Below, piece by piece: positions 39,591 through 47,652 of a DNA stretch of 64,000 nucleotides; position 1 is the stretch's first letter, and each line of letters starts with the position of its first letter. The position numbers and the translations under genes are program-made. Source of the DNA: Shewanella benthica (GTDB lineage Bacteria > Pseudomonadota > Gammaproteobacteria > Enterobacterales > Shewanellaceae); NCBI GenBank assembly GCA_023284085.1, contig JAKVHY010000006.1:62001-126000 (forward strand). Reading direction: 5' to 3'. A model generated the notes under the pieces. It saw nothing but the letters and a program-made list of their open reading frames with translations. It was not told the DNA's origin and made no database searches.

Positions 39591-40151
39591 ATGCAAGACA
39601 AAATTGATGTGCGTGGCATGGCTATTGAGGAGGCGATTAAAATTATCGATAGTGCGGTCGCCGCTTCAGAGTCGCAGCGAGTTGAGATTTTAACATCAGA
39701 TGGAACTAGAGTATCCGAGGTTGTAGATCATCTTTCTACGCTTGGGGCAACGCTCGAGGAGGTGATGTGTCAGTCCGATGAGCAGTCAATTATCGTTAAC
39801 TTCCCCTTGGAGAGAAAACTAAAAATCTATGTGGTTGGAAGAGACACCTTAGGCCACGGCGATAGGGAGATTGGCGCTAAGCTAATGACGGCCTACTTTA
39901 ATGTTTCTGCCGAGTATCCAATATCCGCGTCTAAGATATTTTTCCTTAATACAGGCATTAACTTACCTTTAAAGGGGTCTGATAGTGTTGAGGCGATCAA
40001 GCAGTTAGCGCATATGGGAACAGAGATAATAGTCTGTGGTACTTGTCTGGACTTCTTTGGCAAGAGAGAGCAATTAGGAGTAGGGCGGATAGGGTCCATG
40101 CATGACCTAATCGCACTGCACCATGGTGAAAGTGACGTGATCACACTTTAA
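39591..40151 (+). CDS. yedF: YedF-family selenium metabolism protein (TusA-like plus DsrE-like domains), N-terminal Cys absent
   Basis: A 186-residue protein of the two-domain YedF selenium family. The N-terminal TusA-like domain (about 1-72) reads DVRGMAIEEA where the usual form is DARGLxCPxP, so the sulfur/selenium-carrying cysteine (Sec in some relatives) is missing. The C-terminal DsrE-like domain (about 77-186) keeps GRDTLGHGDREIGAKLM and IIVCGTCLDFFGKREQLGVG with its CxxC-like pair. It lies after the yjiM/yjiL-like genes and a broken DUF3343 gene. It may now rely on the C-terminal cysteines. Another, cysteine-containing YedF is at 58117-58380. Confidence 0.85.
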   Translation: MQDKIDVRGMAIEEAIKIIDSAVAASESQRVEILTSDGTRVSEVVDHLSTLGATLEEVMCQSDEQSIIVNFPLERKLKIYVVGRDTLGHGDREIGAKLMTAYFNVSAEYPISASKIFFLNTGINLPLKGSDSVEAIKQLAHMGTEIIVCGTCLDFFGKREQLGVGRIGSMHDLIALHHGESDVITL

Positions 40152-40234
40152 AACCTATTATATTATTATGAAGTCATAGTCTGTTTAAACTAGGCTGTAA
40201 ATCAGGCCATCCATGGCTACTCGTCTATAGCCTC

Positions 40235-40286
40235 ACCTCCTACTAAGCTTTAGTTACACGCTTTAAGTAGGAGGTCGTTATACCCC
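40235..40286. repeat. Imperfect inverted repeat (hairpin) after the YedF-family gene
   Basis: CCTCCTACT and AGTAGGAGG, with inner AAGC/GCTT pairing, enclose a loop of about 12 bases. No T tract follows, so its role as a terminator is uncertain. The rest of 40152-40440 shows no gene. Confidence 0.5.
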
Positions 40287-40440
40287 GTCCAAGGAATTCT
40301 CAAATCGGTCTCGAAGATACGCCTTATTATCAACTGATGTAACTGAATTGTGCATCGTGCCTCCCTCTGTGGTGATGACAAATCAACCGGGAAAACGATG
40401 ACCATAAATGGAGAGCAACCTTAGCAACTAGTTTCTTTTA

Positions 40441-40632
40441 TTGGAGCCGTTTGTGTTCTCGTTATGCTTGATACTATTTTGTTGCAAGGTTTTTGGTAGC
40501 GTGTTCGAACGATTGACACTACCAGCCGTGGTTGGTGAGGTCCTCGCCGAACGAGTAGTGATCATCGCCATTACCACCCTAATAGGCCCACGACTGTTAA
40601 AGTGGAGCTCGAAAGAAAATGGTCATCAATAG
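40441..40632 (+). pseudogene. Remnant of a CPA2-type cation/proton antiporter gene
   Basis: The short frame FVFSLCLILFCCKVFGSVFE plus RLTLPAVVGEVLA matches the first helix and LPAVxGExLAG motif of KefB-type antiporters. It then jumps directly to VIIAITTLIGPRLLKW, which resembles the last helix of the transport domain. An internal deletion of some 300 codons fits. No ATG or ribosome binding site is seen. Confidence 0.55.
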
Positions 40633-40828
40633 GAAAGAAATGTTGGTGATATTTCTACTGACTTAATGTCGCGATAAATTTTCAATTGTTTACACTAATT
40701 GACTGTATATTACTTTGTTTTAAAAGAGAATAAATAGTAATAATAAGGTGTATCAGAATCAAGATTTCTAGCAATATTTAACTGCTATACCTTTAGCACC
40801 ATAGTTCACCCATTAAGGTTTCATTCTA

Positions 40829-41137
40829 GTGTTGAAGTTTATAATCGCGTGTGTTTGCTGTCTTCTTTCTGCTTGTGCATTTTGGGAGAGCGAACAAGAG
40901 TCAGACGAACAGCAGTTGTACTACCGAATTAACCAAGCTTATGATTTTGAAGTGACTCATTGTGATAGTTTTGCTATGGCTAGAGGCAAGGGGACAGGCC
41001 AGTTTGCATTAAAAGAAGCGAAAAACCAAGCGATGAAATATGGCGAAGAAATTGGTGGTACTCATATCGTATGGTTACACGTTGATGAAGGTGAGGAGAC
41101 AAAAGTCGTGGCGGTTATTTACAAGTGTAAGCAATAA
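40829..41137 (+). CDS. Small putative lipoprotein (DUF4156/YjeI-like)
   Basis: A 102-residue protein with a lipoprotein signal ending in the lipobox LLSAC, so it is probably anchored in the outer or inner membrane. The mature part contains GKGTGQFALKEAKNQAMKYG and GGTHIVWLHV, like DUF4156/YjeI and RcsF-type small lipoproteins, with two further cysteines (THCDSF, YKCKQ) that could pair. The start is GTG at 40829 or TTG at 40832. The function is unknown, and no link to its neighbours is evident. Confidence 0.7.
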   Translation: MLKFIIACVCCLLSACAFWESEQESDEQQLYYRINQAYDFEVTHCDSFAMARGKGTGQFALKEAKNQAMKYGEEIGGTHIVWLHVDEGEETKVVAVIYKCKQ

Positions 41138-41295
41138 CATCTTATGTTTTTTATTAGCGGTGATACTTTCAATTTCCAACGGAACTGGAGAGTTTTATGT
41201 TGACACTCCCTCCAGTTTCTCAAGTGTTGCTCGAGTACAGTGCTATTTTTATTAAAATAACAGCATCTTAGGAAAGAGATCTCCTCGTTACTCGA

Positions 41296-41676
41296 TTAAG
41301 CCACGTTATTAGCTTTAATCATATCCTCATCCTTAGGGCCGACCTCCAATTGCATCAGATACATATCTTCACCGTCGAGCACCTTGGTGTTATTACCCCT
41401 GCAATCGGGGCAGAGGATGTTGTACTCGGTGACCTCCTGTTTTATGTCACAGTCAAGGCAGTGCAACACTAGAGGTTGAACATGCATCTCAAGTTTGGCA
41501 TCGCAACAGATCCCATCAAGCTTGAAGGTATCAAAAGCGCTTTTTAACAGCTCAGGCTCAACGCCGCTCAACACGCCTACCTTAATAGAGACGCGCTTGA
41601 CGCTATTAGCCTGATGCTGAGCCGCGTGTTTTTCACATTGCTCAATAAGGGCAAGAACAATCGAGTATTCATGCAT
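41296..41676 (-). CDS. hypA: Hydrogenase nickel incorporation protein HypA
   Basis: A 126-residue nickel metallochaperone. The N-terminal MHE nickel site is present, and two CxxC pairs (HCLDC and LCPDC) form the structural zinc site. The tail after the domain is slightly longer than usual. It is the last gene of a minus-strand hypFBCDEA set. It delivers nickel with HypB to HyfG. Confidence 0.93.
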   Translation of the reverse strand: MHEYSIVLALIEQCEKHAAQHQANSVKRVSIKVGVLSGVEPELLKSAFDTFKLDGICCDAKLEMHVQPLVLHCLDCDIKQEVTEYNILCPDCRGNNTKVLDGEDMYLMQLEVGPKDEDMIKANNVA

Positions 41677-41733
41677 CAGTAGTTCCTTTATTGAAAGTCG
41701 CTAAGACAAGAGAATGACTAATTAACCTGATCA

Positions 41734-42768
41734 TCAGCAGATCCTGGGTAACAGTTCACCTTGTGGCAGGTCGAGATAACGACTGCTGCCCCAAGGGGTT
41801 TTGAGTATCACCTTACCCGCGCGCTCAGTGGCTACCGTGCCGATAATCGCAGCCTGCTCTCCGATAAAACCACTGTGGGCAGTTTGATGTAGTTTGATAA
41901 GCTCAACAGCCTTATTGGCGTACTCTTGGGGGAGAGCGATAACAAAGGTGCCTTCGTTGGCAAGATCGAGTGGCTCAAAACCATAGAGCTCACAGAGCCC
42001 TTTCACTTCATCGGCAACGGGGAGCTTGGCTTCATCTACGGTGATCTCAACATCTGAGCCGACAGCCCACTCATTGAGTACTGCAGAAATTCCACCACGA
42101 GTAGCATCACGCATGGCGTGCAGTGGTATTTGTGCGTTAATGAGTTCATCAACGATTGGCCAGAGTGTGGCGCAATCACTGGTGAGATCAGACTCAAGTG
42201 TTAGTCCCTCACGTGCCATCAAGATAGCAGCGCCGTGACGGCCAATATCCCGAGAGACGATGATTGCATCTCCTGCTTGGATATTCTTGATTGAGATACC
42301 GTCTTGCAAGATCTCACCGACACCAGAAGTATTGATAAATATGCCATCGGCGCAGCCCTTAGGGACAACCTTAGTATCGCCGCAGACTATTTTAGCCCCG
42401 CTCTTTTCCATCTCGCTGGCCATTGAGTGAACAATGGTTTTTAGCTTATCGAGTTCGAAACCCTCTTCTATGATAAAGCTGCAGCTTAGGTATTCAGGCC
42501 GCGCTGCCATCATGGCTAAGTCGTTGACTGTGCCAGCAATGGCTAGCTTACCGATATCACCGCCAGCGAAAAAGAGTGGTGCGACAGTAAAGGAGTCGGT
42601 GGTAAAGGCTGTGGGTCCTTTAAGCTCAAGACGAGCGGCATCCTCCTCGCTTTTGAGGATGGGGTTGTCGAAGGCTTTGAAGAATAGCTCTTTAATGAGC
42701 TTATTCATCTCTTTTCCGCCACCGCCATGGCTAAGTTGGATCTGCTTTTTACGTTTGCTTTCAGTCAT
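41734..42768 (-). CDS. hypE: Hydrogenase maturation protein HypE (carbamoyl dehydratase)
   Basis: A 344-residue PurM/AIR-synthase-like enzyme ending in the essential PRIC tail, whose cysteine accepts the carbamoyl group from HypF and is dehydrated to a cyano ligand for iron. It starts with QIQLSHGGGGKEMNKLI. It sits between hypD and hypA. Confidence 0.95.
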   Translation of the reverse strand: MTESKRKKQIQLSHGGGGKEMNKLIKELFFKAFDNPILKSEEDAARLELKGPTAFTTDSFTVAPLFFAGGDIGKLAIAGTVNDLAMMAARPEYLSCSFIIEEGFELDKLKTIVHSMASEMEKSGAKIVCGDTKVVPKGCADGIFINTSGVGEILQDGISIKNIQAGDAIIVSRDIGRHGAAILMAREGLTLESDLTSDCATLWPIVDELINAQIPLHAMRDATRGGISAVLNEWAVGSDVEITVDEAKLPVADEVKGLCELYGFEPLDLANEGTFVIALPQEYANKAVELIKLHQTAHSGFIGEQAAIIGTVATERAGKVILKTPWGSSRYLDLPQGELLPRIC

Positions 42769-42832
42769 AATTGGTACTCACCTCTAAACTTGTAGTCGTC
42801 ACGATCCCAATGGCTAGCATGCTCAGTGTTGG

Positions 42833-43957
42833 TTAGTCATTGATACCGCCATAGCGATAGTAAGCGTTGCAAGCGCCCTCTGAGCTCACCATGCAGCTCC
42901 CCATTGGGGATTCTGGGCTGCAACCGCGACCAAACACTTTACAATCTTTGGGTTTGCAAAGTCCGCGAAGAATATCACCGCATTGACAGGCTTTATGATC
43001 TTCGATCTCCTCAGTGGGCAGTATCGACGCGAAATGTAGCTCTGCATCTCGGTGGGAGAATGCTTCTCTTAGCATCAGCGCCGAGTTTGGGATGGGCCCT
43101 AGGCCGCGCCAGCGAAATTCGGGGCGTATGCAGAGGTATTTGTCGATGATGGCTTTAGCTGCAAGATTCCCCTCAGGTGTCACGGCTCTGCTGTACTGGT
43201 TATCGAGTTCGGCGACATTTGCCGCTTTTTGAGTGGTGATCCGCAGGATTGATTCCATCACATCGACGGGCTCAAAACCTGAAACCACCACGGGGGTACC
43301 ATACTTGTCTACGGCAGGGCGATAGATTTCACTGCCCTGGATCACACTCACATGAGACGGACCGATGAAGGCGTTGACCTTAACCTTAGGGTCCGCCATC
43401 ACAGCATCGATAGCGGGGGGGACCAGCACATGGTTGATATGGAAATAGAGGTTGTTGATTGCTAACTTTTCAGCTTGCTCAATCAAGACCGCTGTCATCG
43501 GGGTGGAGGTTTCAAAACCAATGGCAAAAAAGACCACCGTTTTATCTGGATTATCTTGTGCGATTTTAATGGTATCTAATGGATCATAGATGGGGCGGAT
43601 ATCACGACCATCTGCTCTGCATTGAGCCAGCGTGCCTTTTGAGCCTGGAACGCGGATCATATCGCCAAGGGTCACTAAGATCACATTGTCCTGACTGGCC
43701 ATGGCAATCGCATGATCGATGCGCTCTTTAGGCATGATACAGACTGGGCAGCCAGGTCCGTGAATAAAATCGATATTGTCAGGTAGCAATTGATTAAGCC
43801 CGTACTTCATGATGGTGTGGGTATGACCACCACACACCTCCATAATTCGAATGTCACCATCGACTTTGGCCGCCTGTTGCGCTATCTGTTTTGAAAGGTT
43901 GGCGATGGTTGTAGGGTCTCTGAAACCTTGGTATAGCTGTTTTAGTTCAAGCATCAC
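42833..43957 (-). CDS. hypD: Hydrogenase maturation protein HypD
   Basis: A 374-residue scaffold where Fe(CN)2CO is assembled with HypC. Key motifs are EVCGGHTHTIMKYG, GPGCPVCIMPKERID and the C-terminal [4Fe-4S] ligands in CQCGDILRGLCKPKDCKVFG and GSCMVSSEGACNAYYRYG. It follows hypC with a 5-bp gap. Confidence 0.95.
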   Translation of the reverse strand: MMLELKQLYQGFRDPTTIANLSKQIAQQAAKVDGDIRIMEVCGGHTHTIMKYGLNQLLPDNIDFIHGPGCPVCIMPKERIDHAIAMASQDNVILVTLGDMIRVPGSKGTLAQCRADGRDIRPIYDPLDTIKIAQDNPDKTVVFFAIGFETSTPMTAVLIEQAEKLAINNLYFHINHVLVPPAIDAVMADPKVKVNAFIGPSHVSVIQGSEIYRPAVDKYGTPVVVSGFEPVDVMESILRITTQKAANVAELDNQYSRAVTPEGNLAAKAIIDKYLCIRPEFRWRGLGPIPNSALMLREAFSHRDAELHFASILPTEEIEDHKACQCGDILRGLCKPKDCKVFGRGCSPESPMGSCMVSSEGACNAYYRYGGIND

Positions 43958-43962
43958 TACTC

Positions 43963-44202
43963 CTAGCTCTCTGGTTCCATCTTTTGGGCGATCTCTTTAT
44001 AGAGCTCGAGAGTTTCTAGTGCATCGGCTTTATCTATCTTGTTCATGGCAAAACCGATATGGATGAGTACATAGTCATCGAGTGCCAGTGGCTCATCAAT
44101 AAGGTGACAACTGACTTTGCGTTTTACTCCCATGGTATCGACGGTGATGCTCGTCTCTTCAGGGTGTAGCTCAACAATTTTTGAGGGGATAGAGAGACAC
44201 AT
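43963..44202 (-). CDS. hypC: Hydrogenase maturation chaperone HypC
   Basis: A 79-residue HypC/HybG family chaperone starting MCLSIPSKIVEL with the essential Cys2. It carries the iron centre between HypD and HyfG. Its first base overlaps the hypB stop. Confidence 0.94.
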   Translation of the reverse strand: MCLSIPSKIVELHPEETSITVDTMGVKRKVSCHLIDEPLALDDYVLIHIGFAMNKIDKADALETLELYKEIAQKMEPES

Positions 44203-44987
44203 TAGTTCACCTCACTTTTTTGAGCGGCTTCTGTAGTATCTGTTGCTTGTTTTGAATCAAAACGGTTTTCTACCAGCCAGTGTGATACTGCTTGAAGTGA
44301 CTCTGGTGACTTTATTGAGACTTCGAGAATATCCGCATCAGGATTGAGCCTTAAAATATGTAATTTAGTATCTTCAATATCAAAATCAAAATGGGGGAGC
44401 AGGTCACACTTACTGATGATCACTAAGTCTGCACGGCGGAACATCACAGGGTATTTTTCTACTTTGTCATCCCCTTCAGGGATAGAGACAAGCACGATAT
44501 TTTTATGGGCGCCTACATCGTAACTCGCAGGACAGACTAGGTTGCCAACATTTTCAATAAAACAGATGTCCAGTGGCTTTAGGTCGATATTGTGCAGGGC
44601 GCTGTGCACCATAAAGGCATCGAGGTGACAGGCTGAGCCAGTTTGGATCTGAAAGGCATCGATCCCTTTGGCTTTGAGGCGATCAGCATCTCGCGACGTT
44701 TCAAGATCACCCTCAATAACGGCATAATTGAGTGGGCTGTGTTCATGTAGGTGCTCTAACAGTGCGGTCTTTCCACTACCAGGGCTACTCATTAGGTTAA
44801 AGGCGGTAACCCCACTTTTTTCAAAGTGGTTGCGGTTGTGCTGCGCCTCTATATCATTCTTATCTAGAATCTTATGAATAACCGAAAGCGTTTTGGCATC
44901 ATTTAGTTGAGGATTACTGTGGATATCATCATGGTGGTGATGACCATTCTCAGAGCGAGTGAGCGAACAGCCGCAATCTTTACACAT
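44202..44987 (-). CDS. hypB: Hydrogenase nickel incorporation GTPase HypB
   Basis: A 261-residue GTPase with an N-terminal high-affinity metal site MCKDCGCSL and a short histidine cluster (HHHHDD), P-loop SSPGSGKTALLEHL, and the internal nickel/zinc motif ENVGNLVCPASYDVGAHKN. It powers nickel insertion with HypA. A gap of 150 bp separates it from hypF, so it may have its own promoter. Confidence 0.94.
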   Translation of the reverse strand: MCKDCGCSLTRSENGHHHHDDIHSNPQLNDAKTLSVIHKILDKNDIEAQHNRNHFEKSGVTAFNLMSSPGSGKTALLEHLHEHSPLNYAVIEGDLETSRDADRLKAKGIDAFQIQTGSACHLDAFMVHSALHNIDLKPLDICFIENVGNLVCPASYDVGAHKNIVLVSIPEGDDKVEKYPVMFRRADLVIISKCDLLPHFDFDIEDTKLHILRLNPDADILEVSIKSPESLQAVSHWLVENRFDSKQATDTTEAAQKSEVN

Positions 44988-45137
44988 GTCATTACTCCGT
45001 TATTATTATCTATTTTTTACCTAATCACTGAGTGTTAACTAAAATCAAAATCGGGTTTTTGATATGTGTCTAGTTTGTACAGGATTAGTCATAAAATTAT
45101 GCGTTATCAAGACGCTTTGTGAACTTGTTCTCGTAAT

Positions 45138-47462
45138 TTATTGGTCACTGCGACAAATTGCATACCAGAGTTGCCCCAGGGCGATCCCGCTATCATTAAT
45201 GGGAACGCGACCGGGTGATAACACCTTGTGCTTTAGTTGATGTAACTGGGATTGGCAATACTCATTTAGATAGCGGTTTTGAAAAACACCGCCGCAGAGT
45301 ACAACCGGTAAGTCCGGATATTTATCAGCTAATTGAGTGATGGCAGTGGCTAGGGCCTGTAAGAAGCCTGCTGCAATTTGGCTTATCCTCTGCTCCGTTA
45401 ATGGCTGGCCGATAATAGCCTTAACAATCTGCGCCATCAGATCGCCACTTTGCCACTGTTTATCAACCAGCGTGAGGGTGAACAACTCGGGCGCTGAGGT
45501 TAATTGATTTGCAGCCGTCTCAATCAGCATGCCGGCTTGCCCCTCAAATTGGGTCATTTCTATTAAGCCTAATGCCGCAGCAACACCATCGAACAGTCTC
45601 CCCGCTGAGCTGGTTTTAAGACAGTGATTCGGGCTTTGCCATAATTTAGTTAAATTAGTGAGTTGCACAGTAGAGAGCTTTTCCAAGGCGGGAAGCTGCA
45701 TCGCTTTTATCTGCTTAAGATCATATTGCATCAGTAGCAGGGCCAGCAGCACGCGTCTGGGATCCTTTATCGCCTGCTTACCACCAATTAGCTTAAAAGG
45801 GGTTAATTGGGCCAGCGTTTCATAGCCCTTGGGACTGGCAATCATCGCCTCACTGCCCCACAGGTTGCCATCATCACCCAGTCCCGTGCCGTCGAAGCTA
45901 AAGCCTAAAACCGGCTTGGTGTAACGGTTTGCCGCCATCACACTCAGCACATGGGCGAAGTGGTGCTGAATGTCGAGCCGCTTGGTGTTTGAATGGCGCA
46001 CTTGATAGCGATGGCACCATCTGCTGGATGCATAGTCAGGGTGCTTATCATGCACTAAGGTTTGTGGCGTCAGTTGATACAGATTCTTAAAGGTATCTAT
46101 GGTGGTCTCAAAGTAGCTTTCGGCTTCTAAGCTAAAAAGATCGCCAATATGTGGGCTGATAAATAGGCTGCGGTTAAAACCAAATGCGATGGTGTTTTTT
46201 TGTTGAGCACCGACAGCTAGAACGGTTTCGGGCAGAGTTTGCTCTAAAGGCAAGCTCAGTGGGGCATAGCCTCTCGCTAGCCGTATCACCTGAGCTTGTT
46301 TGTTAATCACTTGAACGACGCTGTCATCACAGGCGTTTATTATTTCTCGGTTGTGATCCAGTACCGCGTCGAAGACGCCATTGAGCTGATACTGTAACTC
46401 TTTGGCACAGGTGATAATGGGCTCACCACTGCGATTTGCACTGGTGGCGACTATGGGTCTGTTTAGCCTAGCCAGTAATAGCTGATGCAATGGGGTGTAG
46501 GGGAGAAATAGCCCAAGTTTGTCGATATCCGGCGCAACAAGCCCACAGAGGAGTTTGTTAATACCTTGGCGTTTATTCATCAAGGTGATAGGACGCTCTT
46601 GCGATTGCAGCAGTTGCCACTCCTCCTCACACCCAGTGACCAGTGTTTTTGCCATCTCAATAGAGGGGACCATCACGGCAAAAGGTTTTGCAGGCCGATT
46701 TTTACGCGCTCTTAATTTAGCCACTGCATCAGTATTACTCGCATCGCAGACCAGATGAAACCCACCTAATCCTTTAATGGCTAACACTTCTCCTGAGATT
46801 ATCCGTTCGATACACTCAGTTAGCGCTTGCTCTTTATGGGCGAGTACTTGGCCATCTTGCAAGGTGAGAACCAACTGAGGTCCACACTCTGGACAGCTCA
46901 CGGGTTGAGCATGATACCTTCTATCGAGGGGGTTTTGATAACTTGCACCACATGCTTCACACATGGTGAACTGACCCATAGAGGTCTGTTTTCTATCATA
47001 GGGGAGCGCCTTGATTAAGGTGTATCTTGGGCCGCAATTGGTGCAGTTGGTAAACGGGTATTGATAGTGGCGATTACTCGGGTCTAATACCTCGTGATTA
47101 CAGTCCGCGCAGCTACTTTTATCTGTGGGAACGATAACAATTGCTTGAGATCGCTGCTGACTTTCAATGATCTTAAACTCGCTGCAATTGGGTTTGACTG
47201 GAATATACAAGTCTTCAAATAGGTCAATTCGTGCCAATGGCGGAGGCGAGTTCTTCAGCTGGAGAATAAATGACACTAGCTGATTTTCCTGGCCTTGAAG
47301 CTCAATCGTTACCCCTCGGCTATCATTAAGCACTGTGCCTGTTAGCTTATTTTGCAGGGCATAACGATAGACTAAGGGCCTAAACCCCACTCCTTGTACT
47401 ATGCCATTAATGAATAGTCTGACTCTTCTGATATCAACGCTTTGTTTTTTATAATTAACCAT
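45138..47462 (-). CDS. hypF: Carbamoyltransferase HypF
   Basis: A 774-residue multidomain protein. It has an N-terminal acylphosphatase domain (RLFINGIVQGVGFRPLVYR), two zinc-finger motifs (CADCNHEVLD and CTNCGPRYTLI; CEACGASYQNPLDRR and CPECGPQ), a YrdC-like domain (IKGLGGFHLVCDA) and a Kae1-like domain with the QHHFAH motif. It makes the carbamoyl group for the cyano ligands of the hydrogenase. Confidence 0.95.
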   Translation of the reverse strand: MVNYKKQSVDIRRVRLFINGIVQGVGFRPLVYRYALQNKLTGTVLNDSRGVTIELQGQENQLVSFILQLKNSPPPLARIDLFEDLYIPVKPNCSEFKIIESQQRSQAIVIVPTDKSSCADCNHEVLDPSNRHYQYPFTNCTNCGPRYTLIKALPYDRKQTSMGQFTMCEACGASYQNPLDRRYHAQPVSCPECGPQLVLTLQDGQVLAHKEQALTECIERIISGEVLAIKGLGGFHLVCDASNTDAVAKLRARKNRPAKPFAVMVPSIEMAKTLVTGCEEEWQLLQSQERPITLMNKRQGINKLLCGLVAPDIDKLGLFLPYTPLHQLLLARLNRPIVATSANRSGEPIITCAKELQYQLNGVFDAVLDHNREIINACDDSVVQVINKQAQVIRLARGYAPLSLPLEQTLPETVLAVGAQQKNTIAFGFNRSLFISPHIGDLFSLEAESYFETTIDTFKNLYQLTPQTLVHDKHPDYASSRWCHRYQVRHSNTKRLDIQHHFAHVLSVMAANRYTKPVLGFSFDGTGLGDDGNLWGSEAMIASPKGYETLAQLTPFKLIGGKQAIKDPRRVLLALLLMQYDLKQIKAMQLPALEKLSTVQLTNLTKLWQSPNHCLKTSSAGRLFDGVAAALGLIEMTQFEGQAGMLIETAANQLTSAPELFTLTLVDKQWQSGDLMAQIVKAIIGQPLTEQRISQIAAGFLQALATAITQLADKYPDLPVVLCGGVFQNRYLNEYCQSQLHQLKHKVLSPGRVPINDSGIALGQLWYAICRSDQ

Positions 47463-47589
47463 AAGCAGTAATCCAAAGCCTTATACATCTTTAGTGGTAT
47501 TTTTTATTATCCTGACAGCTACAAGTTTTAAATTCTTAGGGCTAGATCAAGCTGTTGAGAAGCGTTTAACTGAATTTTAAATTTCTGGG

Positions 47590-47628
47590 ATCCCCATCAG
47601 ATTTCTGAATACACCTATCGTGATGGGG
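47590..47628. repeat. Inverted repeat between hypF and the TonB receptor gene
   Basis: TCCCCATCA and TGATGGGGA flank a loop of about 21 bases. It lies just past the TonB receptor stop and upstream of hypF, all on the minus strand. It could be a weak terminator or a leader structure. Confidence 0.45.
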
Positions 47629-47652
47629 AGTGTTCTATGTTGCTATTGATGC

